This document shows, one piece after another, positions 6,898 to 15,438 of a stretch of DNA of 64,000 nt. The position numbers and the translations under genes were made by a program. How positions within the stretch are numbered: position 1 is the first letter of the stretch; every line of letters begins with the position of its first letter. The notes beneath the pieces are model-generated. The model ran no database searches. It was not told the origin of the DNA and worked only from the letters and a program-made list of their open reading frames with translations. The stretch is from Dehalobacterium formicoaceticum. GTDB lineage: Bacteria; Bacillota; Dehalobacteriia; Dehalobacteriales; Dehalobacteriaceae. The DNA is taken from positions 2,052,501 through 2,116,500 of the forward strand of contig NZ_CP022121.1 in assembly GCF_002224645.1 (NCBI RefSeq), written 5' to 3'.

Positions 6898-8477
6898 ATG
6901 CATGAGGATTATTCGGGAAAAGAAATGGCGGGTGCTTCGGGAACGGCATTTTGGGAGGGAATACCCTCGGCGAGACCAAGAAAAGAGCCTTTTCAGGCGG
7001 ACAGGAAAGACGGAATTTTTGCTTTGGCTGCTTTTATCTTGGGCTTTTTTTCATACGCTGGGTGTTTTTTTCCTGGGAGGGCTGGGGGGTAACGGCATTT
7101 ACCCTTGGTTATTCCGCAGTCGTTACCCGATACTTTCTAAAAAAAGGGATACATATTACCCGGGCCGGGTGGTTCTGGCTGGCGGTTGTGGTACTTACAG
7201 GAGTAAGCTTTTCTCTTTGGTCAAATAAGGGTTTGGAGCCCTGGCGCAGTATATGCTTATTTTTAAGCGCGGTATATTGGGTAATCAATGTCACTGGACT
7301 GCCTTTACTTGGTAAAACCAGCAATTGGTTAATACTGGACGGTATCAACGGTTTATTTGTAATTCCTTTTCGGAATTTCGGCTGTCAGTATCAAAGCATT
7401 GCCTTTCTTGGGCGGGATAGAAGAGCCGAGGGACGGAAAATCTTTTCTATCGTACTGGGCCTTCTTTTGACGCTGATTGTTGTGAGCATGGTTTTACCCC
7501 TTTTGATGAAGGCAGACAGCGGTGGGTTTGCCAAAATCACCGGGGGAGTTACGGCTTACTTCTATGGAATGGGGCAGGATCTTGCCCAGCTGATCTTTCA
7601 TGGCATTCTTGCCATTCCCGTCGCTGCTTATCTCTTTGGCCTGGTAGCCGGCAGTGCCCATAAGAGAGGTTGGGATGCGTTCCAAGTGGAGGGAGTGGAG
7701 CAGGCTCTTTCCGCCCTCAGGGTGCTGCCCTTGGCTACTGTCTATACTTTGCTTGGTTTGTTATGTACCTTATATGTGGTGTTCCTGGGCAGTCAGGCTC
7801 CCTATTTCTTCTCCCCATTTGTCGGAGAACGGCCGGAAGGCTGGCAGGTTTATTCAGAATATGCGAGAAGCGGGTTTTTTGAGCTTTGCCGTATTGCCGC
7901 CATCAACCTGTCTGTGTTGGCAGGGGCAAATATTTTCAGCAAAAAAACGGGTCGGGGAGGTCTTGTGCTTAAGGTATTAAACTCCCTATTGGCGGTACTT
8001 ACTCTGGTGCTGATCGCCACTGCCCTTAGCAAAATGGCGATGTATATCGGGGCTTACGGACTATCGGTGCGCAGACTGCTCCCTTGTTTGTTTATGGTCT
8101 TTTTGGCTGTTATCTGTGGTGGGATAGTTGCCCTGCAAAAATGGCAGTTTTCTATTGTACGGTTGGCGCTAGGGGTAGGCGTAGTGATGCTCTGTACCCT
8201 TTCCTTAGCCGACCCGGATAGTTTTGTTGCCCGCTATAATGCTGACCGTTATCTTTCCGGAACCCTTCAAGACTTCGATGCAGCCATTCTATATCGTTCT
8301 GGACCGGCGGGGGTTGATCCTGCCTTGAAGGTTTATGAGAAAACGGATGATCCGGTTTTGAAAGATGCGCTGAAGGCTTATCTTTTAACTCAGCGGGAAC
8401 TGGCCGCAGAGTCTCTCGGAAAGCCGGGGGATAATTTACAGAAGGTACGAGCCAGGCAAAAAACCACGGAGATTTAA
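6898..8477 (+). CDS. DUF4153 membrane protein, frame-disrupted at a T7 run
   Basis: A multi-pass membrane protein of the DUF4153/DUF4173 type. The best ribosome site (AAAAGGAGG) serves ATG 6898, whose frame gives the expected N-terminus ending KDGIFALAAFILGFF. It then runs into a stop at 7092. The rest of the family sequence (LGLFFIRWVFFSWEGWGVTAF onward, about 10 membrane helices) is in the -1 frame to 8477. The switch falls in the run of seven T at 7045-7051; one more T would restore a single frame of about 526 codons. So this is a homopolymer indel (a real mutation, phase variation or a sequencing error), or less likely a programmed -1 shift. TTG 6951 could start the downstream frame but has no ribosome site. 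Function unknown; it follows the DUF2975/HTH pair. Confidence 0.75.
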
Positions 8478-8490
8478 CTATTTGATAGCT

Positions 8491-8527
8491 GGCAACCTAC
8501 CGCTTTGGACGGTAGGTTGCCTTTTTT
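8491..8527 (+). terminator. Terminator after the DUF4153 gene
   Basis: A perfect 11-bp stem GGCAACCTACC / GGTAGGTTGCC (8491-8501, 8511-8521) with a 9-nt loop and a six-T tail. It ends the 6187-8477 transcription unit. Confidence 0.92.
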
Positions 8528-8784
8528 CTCCGTCCATTTCCTTGAGATATCATTGATAGCCAGGCATATCTCTCCGTCAGTCCCCCCAGTCCGCAAAGAC
8601 TGTTTTGTTGAATGTCAATGTCAATAAGTTCACACGAAAGTAGATAATCTATACCCTATTTTCATTCTCCTTTTGTGGCGCAAAGCTATGATGGTTGATA
8701 AGTTGGTGTCAGGCACCACCCCGAGGCATACAGCTTCAGTTCAAGGCCTGGAGAATCCGGTGCCGGGGGTGCCGATGCGCTAAT
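8528..8784. other. Intergenic region between convergent genes
   Basis: Between the DUF4153 terminator and the 3' end of the HipA-like gene. It holds GC-rich inverted segments (GGTGTCAGGCACCACC at about 8704 and CCGGTGCCGGGGGTGCC at about 8758) that could form a terminator for the minus-strand gene. No coding frame was recognised. Confidence 0.35.
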
Positions 8785-9945
8785 CTACATTTTCTGTTCG
8801 AGGGCGAGTTTTTCCAGCTGAAAGATGCGGTCCTTTAGTCCTCTGCATAATGCATCGGTTCGCGGTTCTTCAATGTAGGGAGAGGATAAAAGCAATGCTC
8901 GGAATTCCTCATCCAGATCCAGGAGGGCAGAAAAATCCACCCAATCAAGGCTGCCTGCAAGGCCAATCTGCTGACTGTGTGCAGCTTTGAAAGGCTGGCA
9001 GGGCACATCACTTTGTGGCTGGATGGCTTTGCTCACCTGGTCGTGCCACAGGCTTGTTCCGCTGTCAAAAACCGGTGCAGGGCCTTGCCACTGCAAGGTT
9101 CCTACATTACGGATACAGCCAAAATTATTGAAATGCCGGTCAGTGTTTGCAATCAGAAAATCAAAAACCAGCAGATAATCCAAAAATTCCTTCATGCCCG
9201 GTATGCCCAAGTGCTCACAGCTTAACAGGAAATGTTCATATATAGAATGATGGTTTTGTTTTTTTCGACTCTTAAAAATACTGTAAGCGCTGAATAGTTC
9301 TGTATCCGGTGTGACAATATTCGGGCAGACGCTGTAGGGAATGTTATTCTCCCATATCAGACGATACGGGACATAGGCCACACGGTTCAGCCGTTTATGC
9401 AGGGAGGTAGCGATGACCTCGTTTAGAGGCTCCTGCTGGAACGGATTGCTTCCGGATTTGATGAGAACCCGTTCCCCGTTGAGAATCTTCCACTTTTTTT
9501 TCAGCAATCCGTCGGAAGTATTGCAGGGCGAGAGCAGATCCAGTTCACCGCTTTCCGGCGCCTGGCCAAAGAGGGCATTCCCCACATCATCTGAGAAGGT
9601 GTTATCAAAAAAATTTATGTCCTCCCATTTCAAAGGGTGGTCTATTGGGTTGATCCAATACTGGTCGGAAAGGCTCAAGTCATAGCACTTGGTGAGCAAC
9701 TGCTCCGTGCAGGACACATTCAGGATGGTGAGCGCTTCCCGGATGCCGGAACGACTGGCGGGAATGGAACGTCCGCGCCACCAATCATTGAGGCTCTTTC
9801 TGTCTGGAATTCCTCTGGTGAACTGGATACCCACAGGAAGGTAATCCGGATGTAGTACCTGCCCGACCTTAACGATAGAGGCAGTTTCCTCATCAATGCT
9901 CAGTTCCAAAACTGGCGTATACTTATTCATGAGTGTATATTTCAT
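8785..9945 (-). CDS. HipA-like protein kinase
   Basis: A 386-residue protein whose C-terminal half has the HipA kinase core: the catalytic segment DFLIANTDRHFNNFG (Asp and Asn of the HxDxxxxN-like loop) and the metal-binding APVFDSGTSLW. An upstream Lys-containing strand, RVLIKSGSNPFQQEP, is the likely ATP-lysine region. The N-terminal 150 residues resemble the helical part of HipA-like excisionase-associated kinases. There is no HipB-type antitoxin gene beside it, so a classical toxin-antitoxin operon is not supported. It is monocistronic with its own promoter (9984-10012). AAAGGAGG precedes the start on the minus strand. Target unknown. Confidence 0.8.
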   Translation of the reverse strand: MKYTLMNKYTPVLELSIDEETASIVKVGQVLHPDYLPVGIQFTRGIPDRKSLNDWWRGRSIPASRSGIREALTILNVSCTEQLLTKCYDLSLSDQYWINPIDHPLKWEDINFFDNTFSDDVGNALFGQAPESGELDLLSPCNTSDGLLKKKWKILNGERVLIKSGSNPFQQEPLNEVIATSLHKRLNRVAYVPYRLIWENNIPYSVCPNIVTPDTELFSAYSIFKSRKKQNHHSIYEHFLLSCEHLGIPGMKEFLDYLLVFDFLIANTDRHFNNFGCIRNVGTLQWQGPAPVFDSGTSLWHDQVSKAIQPQSDVPCQPFKAAHSQQIGLAGSLDWVDFSALLDLDEEFRALLLSSPYIEEPRTDALCRGLKDRIFQLEKLALEQKM

Positions 9946-9983
9946 CCATTTTACCTCCTTTCTGGCACTTTTGTTAATATAAT

Positions 9984-10012
9984 ATTATACCTCGTTTCTG
10001 CAATTCTAGCAA
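9984..10012 (-). promoter_or_regulatory. Sigma-A promoter of the HipA-like gene
   Basis: On the minus strand TTGCTA (10012-10007), a 17-bp spacer and TATAAT (9989-9984) lie 39 bp upstream of the start codon at 9945. Confidence 0.75.
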
Positions 10013-10245
10013 GGAATTTGACATGTAAAAGGAAATTATAACCAAACCCGCAGCACTGCAAAAACCTAAGACCAGAACGACGCTTTCATACAGCCTTGTT
10101 CACGCTTATGTGCCCTTGTGTCGGGTTTTTCGGCAGGGGTGGCCTCGTAACACCTGTGGACTGGATAAGACCAACGCGGGACGGGGCGGAGAAAATCTCT
10201 AAGCCTCCCAGAATAGTCCTGCTTAACAGTTTTTCCTGGTTACTA
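10013..10245. other. Unassigned intergenic sequence
   Basis: Higher in GC than its surroundings (GGGTGGCCTCGTAACACCTG and onward) between the HipA promoter and the 3' end of the small membrane protein gene. No convincing coding frame, repeat or RNA was recognised. It may be debris of a mobile element, but nothing proves it. Confidence 0.3.
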
Positions 10246-10695
10246 TTACCGTGAATATTTCACGACATATATCAAGTCTGTTATCAAAACACAAAACCAG
10301 TGGATGATGATAAACAGGAAGATAAACTCTATTGAGTAGTTTGGATCAGTCAGGATAAACAAAAGGAGTAGCAGCACCATAACGATGGTCAAAATACCAA
10401 CTGCTAATGCGCATCTTGTCTGTATACTCTGCTGATATTCATCATATTTTTTTCGTCTGAGTAAGGTAATTACGAGTATTACAGCCGCTATCAAGATTAT
10501 CGCATAACCGACATACTTTATGTTGCCTCCTATGATGAAGCCTGTGAAGGCATTTATAAAGGGAATTTGAAGTGTTCCTTTGGGATGAACCAGGCGCTGA
10601 AATTCCATATGGTCAGATATGAAAATGAACAGGAAAGAATAAAAGGCTGATAGCAAAGATATAAACAAAGCGTTTACTGCAGGATGTTTGGTCAT
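10246..10695 (-). CDS. Small four-helix membrane protein
   Basis: A 149-residue protein with four hydrophobic segments (about 7-27, 57-77, 94-115, 120-144), a positively charged loop RRKKYDEYQQ after the second, and no recognised motif. It overlaps the upstream XRE regulator by 4 bp (ATGA), so the two are translationally coupled. Pairs of XRE regulator plus small membrane protein of this size are common in Clostridia and often respond to membrane stress. I do not recognise a function. Confidence 0.7.
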   Translation of the reverse strand: MTKHPAVNALFISLLSAFYSFLFIFISDHMEFQRLVHPKGTLQIPFINAFTGFIIGGNIKYVGYAIILIAAVILVITLLRRKKYDEYQQSIQTRCALAVGILTIVMVLLLLLFILTDPNYSIEFIFLFIIIHWFCVLITDLIYVVKYSR

Positions 10696-10898
10696 TTTCT
10701 CTCACTCTCCTTAAAATCAAATAGTTCCTCAATCGTAATATTAAAGAAGCTTGCCAGGTCATAAGCAAGCCAGATCGATGGATCGAATTTATTTACTTCA
10801 ATAGCGTTTATAGCTTGGCGAGATACACCGACCAGCTCTCCAAGCTGCTTTTGTGTAAGATCTTGCTTCTCACGCAGTTCTTTAACTCTGTTCTTCAA
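10692..10898 (-). CDS. XRE-family HTH regulator (short)
   Basis: A 68-residue regulator that is almost only a Cro/C1 domain: KNRVKELREKQDLTQKQLGELVGVSRQAINAIEVNKFDPSIWLAYDLASFFNITIEELF. I chose TTG 10898 because GGAGG lies 7 nt before it. The longer open frame to 10970 would run through the -35/-10 region. The gene overlaps the membrane protein gene by ATGA. Copies of a GTAAGGTWTAC motif flanking its promoter suggest autoregulation. Confidence 0.88.
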   Translation of the reverse strand: MKNRVKELREKQDLTQKQLGELVGVSRQAINAIEVNKFDPSIWLAYDLASFFNITIEELFDFKESERK

Positions 10899-10925
10899 TT
10901 CCACTCCTCCGCAACATAAAGTCAG

Positions 10926-10981
10926 GTATACCTTACACGTAATGATAGCAAAACCCATCTTTTGTGTCAAGTAAACCTTAC
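10926..10981 (-). promoter_or_regulatory. Promoter and putative operators of the XRE/membrane pair
   Basis: On the minus strand TTGACA (10970-10965), a 17-bp spacer and TATCAT (10947-10942). The 11-bp motif GTAAGGTWTAC occurs just upstream of the -35 (10981-10971) and downstream of the -10 (10936-10926), 45 bp apart in the same orientation. This arrangement suits repressor looping or cooperative binding by the XRE protein. Confidence 0.7.
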
Positions 10982-11293
10982 TTATATTATAATAAAACTA
11001 GCCTGTTTGGCGGATAAGTGTTATATGGCAGACCAGGTGTATGAATAACCCTATGCAGATATTTCTTGTGATACGGTATTTTATCTATTTGTGAGCATAA
11101 TTGGAATTTAGCCCTAATTTGAAGAAGCCTTCGCTATTATTCGGTTGACCGTTTATAATTGTGATAATTTCATGCAGAAAAGGTGGTTGATTTTAAAAGA
11201 TATAAGCAAACCGGAAGATGCCAGACAAAAAGAAAATAAAAAACCTTGAAACGTTTTTATAAAAGCGGAGTCTTATAGATAGGAGGTGAGAAA
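10982..11293. other. Divergent intergenic region with ECF promoter
   Basis: AT-rich divergent region of 312 bp. Apart from the candidate ECF promoter at 11247-11272 I see no gene or repeat. Confidence 0.4.
11247..11272 (+). promoter_or_regulatory. Candidate autoregulated ECF promoter
   Basis: TGAAAC (11247-11252), 16 bp, then AGTC (11269-11272). This resembles the Firmicute SigW/SigM-type pattern TGAAAC-N16-CGTM, placed directly upstream of the ECF sigma gene. The -10 half departs from consensus in one base. Confidence 0.5.
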
Positions 11294-11767
11294 GTGACGG
11301 ATTTCGGAGAAATATATACAGAACACTTTTCTGGTGTATATAAATATGTGCTGACTCTATGCCGGAACGAAGCCATTGCTGAAGAGGTTACTCAGGAAAC
11401 CTTTTTCAAAGCCATGCGGCATATAGATCAGTTCAATGGAAGCTGCAAATTATATGTTTGGCTTTGCCAGATTGCTAAAAATACTTATTTCTCACTTTCC
11501 AAGAAGCAAAAGCGGATGGCTCCGGATATAGATGCGGATTTTCCAGATATAACAGACTTAGAAAAGAATTACTTTGATAAAGAAGCGGCAATGCGATTAC
11601 ACGTTCTGCTTCATAATTTGGATGAGCCATACAAAGAGGTCTTTACTTTACGGATATTCGGAGAACTGTCATTTTCTCAAATCGGTGAGTTATTCGGGAA
11701 AACCGATAGTTGGGCAAGGTTGATTTTTTATAGAGCAAAGAGACAATTGCAGGAGGCGATGAAATGA
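11294..11767 (+). CDS. ECF-type RNA polymerase sigma factor
   Basis: A 157-residue sigma-70 family protein with region 2 (YKYVLTLCRNEAIAEEVTQETFFKAMRHIDQF) and region 4 (LDEPYKEVFTLRIFGELSFSQIGELFGKTDSWARLIFYRAKRQL) and no region 3, typical of ECF factors. GTG start with AGGAGGTGAG 6 nt upstream. It overlaps the anti-sigma gene by 4 bp. The pair sits ahead of ABC transporter debris, so its ancestral regulon may have included an antimicrobial-peptide exporter (inference). Confidence 0.92.
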   Translation: MTDFGEIYTEHFSGVYKYVLTLCRNEAIAEEVTQETFFKAMRHIDQFNGSCKLYVWLCQIAKNTYFSLSKKQKRMAPDIDADFPDITDLEKNYFDKEAAMRLHVLLHNLDEPYKEVFTLRIFGELSFSQIGELFGKTDSWARLIFYRAKRQLQEAMK

Positions 11768-12096
11768 AAATATCTTGTGGAATCATTAAAGATTTGCTGC
11801 CATTATATCATGATGGCGTTTGCAGTAACGATAGCAAAACGATGGTTGAGGAACATCTTGCTGAATGTGATAGCTGCAAAGCCGAGCTGCAGGCAATGGA
11901 TGATGGATTACCTATTAATAATGCGGAGCAGAATTTGAACGAAGCCGAAGCGGTAAAAAAACTGTCACGGAGGTGGAAGAAAGGAATGAAGAAATCGCTA
12001 CTGAAAGGCATTCTAACCACTATTTTGGTCATTGTCCTTATTGCTCTTCTTCTTTATAGCTTTATGGATATTAGGATTTTGCCCAAACCCTATTGA
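11764..12096 (+). CDS. Anti-sigma factor with zinc-finger (zf-HC2) and one membrane helix
   Basis: A 110-residue protein: an N-terminal ISCGIIKDLLPLYHDGVCS segment and the HLAECDSCK motif give the H-x3-C-x2-C zinc-binding anti-sigma signature. A single membrane helix follows (about 81-104) with a very short extracytoplasmic tail. It is coupled to the sigma gene by ATGA overlap. It would hold the sigma factor at the membrane. The short exterior suggests that sensing needs another membrane protein, perhaps the lost ABC transporter whose ATPase fragment follows. Confidence 0.88.
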   Translation: MKISCGIIKDLLPLYHDGVCSNDSKTMVEEHLAECDSCKAELQAMDDGLPINNAEQNLNEAEAVKKLSRRWKKGMKKSLLKGILTTILVIVLIALLLYSFMDIRILPKPY

Positions 12097-12111
12097 TTGG
12101 AGGAAAATAAC

Positions 12112-12249
12112 TTGAGACACTACGTTTTAGCAGCAGAGCATATCCAAAAACAGTACAACGGAAATGTAGTTTTACAGGATGTTTCCATTCGTGTGAAGAA
12201 GGGCGAAATCTACGGATTGGTTGGTAAAAACGGTTCATTCAAACATTGA
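12112..12249 (+). pseudogene. Truncated ABC transporter ATPase (N-terminal 45 codons)
   Basis: TTG 12112 with GGAGG 12 nt upstream begins an ABC ATPase N-terminus: LAAEHIQKQYNGNVVLQDVSIRVKKGEIYGLVGKNG, ending where Walker A (GKNGAGKTT) should continue. The sequence departs after GKNGS and stops at 12249. The remainder of the ATPase and most of its permease are missing, consistent with a deletion. It follows the anti-sigma gene by 15 bp, so it once formed one operon. Confidence 0.85.
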
Positions 12250-12409
12250 AGAATAGCTGTTATGCGGAGATTATTAGCATAATGTGTAGTTGAGTTTTTT
12301 CACATTCTTCTTATGTTACATATCAGCAGAAAGTGTGCAACAAGAAGGGTAGGAGTTAGTAAATATTTATAATCAATAATGTAAATCAGAATTTAACGAG
12401 GTTAATGAA

Positions 12410-12931
12410 ATGATAAATAATGATCTATTTCATCGTTTCCGTTCATTGTCATTTTTAAAGGATGCAATAGGATTAGGATGGAACGATAGTGATGTGGCAT
12501 ATTTCTGTACCTCAGTTGGCACAGAAGTTATCGGTTGGTTAGGTGTTGAGGGGATACATTTTTGTTTCATTCCATCAATCAGCTCTGATATGGTATTTGC
12601 TGTTAGCCCTATGCCGTGCGGTGAACATTATATTGAGCCTATTGCCCGTAACTTTCAGGAGTTTTTGTCCCTTGTGCTATTCTGTAAAGGTGCCAGCCCG
12701 TTAGAGCAAATTTGCTGGATAGGAGAAAGGCAGTTTTCAGAGCTACTGAAATCAGAGGAAGAGAATGGCTGGCCAGCACAAGATGCTGCGCTGAATACCT
12801 TGTGTACGGAATTTGGAATTGAAGCCCATTCAAATGCGTATCAATATGTGAAAAGCTTACAAGCTGATTTTGACTATTCAACGATCCCATATTCTAAAGA
12901 ATATTACGATACATTAGGAATAGAGAAATAA
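12410..12931 (+). CDS. Unknown 173-residue protein
   Basis: I do not recognise a family. It is soluble, acidic, with no signal peptide or membrane helix, and contains aromatic-rich segments (GWNDSDVAYFCTSVGTEVIGWLG; FQEFLSLVLFCKGASPLEQICWIGE). GAGG lies 10 nt before ATG 12410. It is 49 bp from a second unknown soluble protein of similar size on the same strand, and both lie between the broken halves of an ABC transporter. Composition and isolated position would suit a small accessory or immunity-type protein, but that is only a guess. Confidence 0.6.
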   Translation: MINNDLFHRFRSLSFLKDAIGLGWNDSDVAYFCTSVGTEVIGWLGVEGIHFCFIPSISSDMVFAVSPMPCGEHYIEPIARNFQEFLSLVLFCKGASPLEQICWIGERQFSELLKSEEENGWPAQDAALNTLCTEFGIEAHSNAYQYVKSLQADFDYSTIPYSKEYYDTLGIEK

Positions 12932-12980
12932 ATTTTAATTCATCACCAAACTGTTGAATTGAACCGGGAGGATATTTCTG

Positions 12981-13529
12981 TTGGAAAAGAGATGGCAATT
13001 TAAGCAATGGTATGAGTTGAGTGGTGACAATACTCATACCATTGAGGGTGCAAAATATAAAAAGCTGATAGAGCTTTGTTTTGCCCATGCAACCTATTTT
13101 TCATTACAATGGGCTCGTTGGACAGCGGCTATCGACAAACAATTGGAACAGGCATTGGAGCCTTATAAAGTAAGACACCTAAAAATCAATCATTGGTATC
13201 GGTACGGTGCTCCTCCTGAAAATTCTGAATTTGAAGTTCCTATAATGAATATTTTCATATACCGTGCATCAGATGGAGCAAAGCAGGTATTATTGAGTCA
13301 TACGAATACTCTTTTCCTAGGACTTGAGAAAAAAGAAACTCTGATGACATTGGAGGATTTATGTTTCTTTCATGAAGATGAACTGTTCTTTGGCACAGTG
13401 AGTCACGAAGGAATATGCTCCGCTAAGGGACTATCTGAACAATTTATAATAGAGCTCTTAAAACTTGGAGATTGGGAAGAAACCAACGCTGATCCTTTGG
13501 AGATTTTATCTTTAAAGGGGTTGTTATGA
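12981..13529 (+). CDS. Unknown 182-residue protein
   Basis: TTG start with GGGAGG 9 nt upstream. A soluble alpha/beta protein, rich in Trp, Tyr and Phe, with segments YFSLQWARWTAAIDKQL and LEDLCFFHEDELFFGTVSHEG. No domain was recognised. It follows 12410-12931 on the same strand and may be co-expressed. It ends 75 bp before the truncated FtsX-type permease. Confidence 0.6.
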   Translation: MEKRWQFKQWYELSGDNTHTIEGAKYKKLIELCFAHATYFSLQWARWTAAIDKQLEQALEPYKVRHLKINHWYRYGAPPENSEFEVPIMNIFIYRASDGAKQVLLSHTNTLFLGLEKKETLMTLEDLCFFHEDELFFGTVSHEGICSAKGLSEQFIIELLKLGDWEETNADPLEILSLKGLL

Positions 13530-13603
13530 ATTCTGTCTGCGCTTTCAATTATGAGCGTCAATTATAGAGAAAAGCTACGGAAGGGGATGGGGTGAAGTGA
13601 AAA

Positions 13604-14479
13604 ATGCACACAGTAGGATTCCATTTTGATGAATTTCCCTTATCCCGTCTGCGCCTTGTGGACGGTGAGCTGGATGCGGGCAAGCTCGCCACAGGGGAAT
13701 ATATTCTGGAGGGCGTGACGGTGGATGATTATGGAAATTCGCAATCACCTGATCGCTTTAATCATAAAGCCGGCGAAGTGCTTACCCTTACCACCGGCGG
13801 CAGCGTGCGGGAAATGATCGTGCTGGGGCATGTGATCGCAAACCCGAACACCAATACAGACGGCAGTTGGGTGGGCTCCACCTTCTTTTTGCCGGGGGAT
13901 GTTTACAAGGAGCTCACCGGCAATACCTTCGCCATGAGTTACGCTTTCAACGTGGCAGACGGCAAAGAAACCGATACGGAAACCTTTTTGAAAGAGTATA
14001 CCGACAGTGTTGAACCCACCATGAACTATAAATCCAAATTCACTGCGTTGGCGGGCCTTGAGGGTATAGAGAGTACAGCTGTTCTGATCGGCGGCGTATT
14101 GGCACTTATTATCGGGCTTATTGGCGTACTTAATTTTATCAATGCCATTTTGACGAGCATCCTGACACGCCATAGGGAATTTGCCATGCTGCAAAGCGTC
14201 GGCATGACGCGTAGGCAGCTCGTGACGATGCTCTGCTGGGAAGGGGTCTGTTACGCAGCTTTGACAGCGGCAAGCTCCACCCTGCTGAGCCTTGGCTGCT
14301 CGCTGCTGATTGTGCGCCCGATGTGCGGACAAATCTGGTTTATGAGCTATCATTTTATTGTTTGGCCTCTGGCGCTTATTTTACCGTTGCTGTTTGTGCT
14401 GGGAGCTTTGGTCTCGTATATCATGTACCATGCAACGAATAAGCAGAGCATTGTGGAACGCCTGAGAATCGCCGGGTGA
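13604..14479 (+). pseudogene. C-terminal part of an FtsX/MacB-type ABC permease
   Basis: The 291-residue frame holds an extracytoplasmic region followed by four membrane helices (about 155-180, 205-228, 232-250, 258-284). The signature is TRHREFAMLQSVGMTRRQLVTMLCWEG, the FtsX-domain motif before the last helices. Full-length relatives have about 800 residues and a first membrane domain; here the N-terminal part is absent and the sequence enters mid-domain. With the ATPase fragment at 12112 it probably represents the two ends of one deleted ABC operon. GGGGTGAAG precedes ATG 13604, so a shortened product could still be made. Confidence 0.75.
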
Positions 14480-14481
14480 TA

Positions 14482-14532
14482 AAAGGAAAAAAGACGCACA
14501 GTCCTTATTAAGCTGTTGTGTCTTTTTTCCTT
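14482..14532 (+). terminator. Terminator after the truncated permease
   Basis: A long AT-rich hairpin: AAGGAAAAAAGAC... pairs with ...GTCTTTTTTCCTT, with CACAG/CTGTTGTG inside. It starts 3 bp after the stop codon at 14479. Confidence 0.8.
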
Positions 14533-14583
14533 CTCTGGATACCCTCATCGATGTAAAGAATAGTAGCACAACATGAATACATC

Positions 14584-14629
14584 CTTACACCAACTGTAAG
14601 TGTTATTATTCTGCGGTACTTGCTATAAT
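14584..14629 (+). promoter_or_regulatory. Promoter with inverted-repeat operator for the BceAB-RS module
   Basis: CTTACA-N5-TGTAAG (14584-14600) lies directly against a poor -35 (14601-14606), followed by a 17-bp spacer and a perfect TATAAT (14624-14629). A dyad placed next to a weak -35 is the usual layout for activation by an OmpR-type response regulator. The regulator encoded at 17508-18188 is the obvious candidate. Confidence 0.7.
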
Positions 14630-14658
14630 TATGAGTAAGCAAGTCAGGAGGTTATAAA

Positions 14659-15438
14659 ATGAATTCAAATAGAGTTTTACAAGTCGGAAGCATCACAAAA
14701 GTCTACGGTAAGGGCGACAATAAGACAGAAGCCCTCAGAGGAATCAGCTTTGACGTGCTTGAAGGCGAGTTTCTTGGAATTATGGGGGCCAGCGGCTCCG
14801 GGAAAACAACATTGCTCAACTGTATTGCTACCATGATTAAACCTAGTTCAGGAAGAATCCTGCTTCAAGGCAAGGATATTTCTTCATTCAAAGGAATACA
14901 GTTGGCTGACTATCGCGGCAAAGAAATCGGATACCTGTTTCAGGAATTTGAACTTTTGGATAACTTAACGGCAAGAGAAAATATTATTCTTCCGTTATTG
15001 CTCCATAGTGTGACAGGCAAGCAAGCTGAACCTGAGCTTCAGGAATTGGCAAACCGTCTTGATATTGTGGACGTTCTGGGCAAATTTCCCTCCCAGATGT
15101 CCGGCGGACAGAAGCAGCGCATAGCGGCAGCCAGGGCTCTCATCTCAAAACCGAGCATTGTGTTGGCAGATGAGCCTACAGGCGCGCTTGACAGTAAAAA
15201 TTCCAGGGTTCTCATGGACAAGCTTTCTGCTATCAACATGGAACAGAAGAAGACAATTGTCATGGTCACGCATAATGCAAATGCCGCCAGTTATTGTTCC
15301 CGCATCCTTTTTATCCAGGATGGCCGCCTGTTCCATGAGCTCAGGAAGAACATTGAAACAGAAAACCCCGACAGCTTTTACGAGCGCATTGTTACAGTCA
15401 TGGCACAACTGGGAGGAGGAAGCGCAAATGTTCTTTAA
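14659..15438 (+). CDS. BceA-like ABC transporter ATPase (peptide-antibiotic resistance)
   Basis: A 259-residue ATPase: Walker A GASGSGKTTLLN, Q-loop YLFQEFELLDNL, signature MSGGQKQRIAAARAL, Walker B SIVLADEPTGALDSK, and H-loop MVTHNANAASY. The LLDNLTARENIILPLLL segment is typical of BceA/VraD-type MacB-family ATPases that sense and remove cell-wall-targeting peptides. AGGAGG precedes the ATG. It overlaps the permease start by 11 bp. The operon order ATPase-permease-regulator-kinase is that of flux-sensing resistance modules. Confidence 0.95.
   Translation: MNSNRVLQVGSITKVYGKGDNKTEALRGISFDVLEGEFLGIMGASGSGKTTLLNCIATMIKPSSGRILLQGKDISSFKGIQLADYRGKEIGYLFQEFELLDNLTARENIILPLLLHSVTGKQAEPELQELANRLDIVDVLGKFPSQMSGGQKQRIAAARALISKPSIVLADEPTGALDSKNSRVLMDKLSAINMEQKKTIVMVTHNANAASYCSRILFIQDGRLFHELRKNIETENPDSFYERIVTVMAQLGGGSANVL

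Noticed and set aside
8785-9945. HipAB toxin-antitoxin system
   Set aside because: No HipB-type HTH gene is adjacent in the same direction; the nearest HTH gene (10692) has its own membrane-protein partner.
13745-14353. 202-codon minus-strand frame opposite the FtsX-type gene
   Set aside because: It is a shadow: low-complexity composition, no ribosome site, and the plus strand encodes a recognisable family.
15158-15427. N-terminal extension of the BceB-like permease
   Set aside because: This part is the ATPase gene read in another frame; the permease has its own ribosome site and start at 15428.
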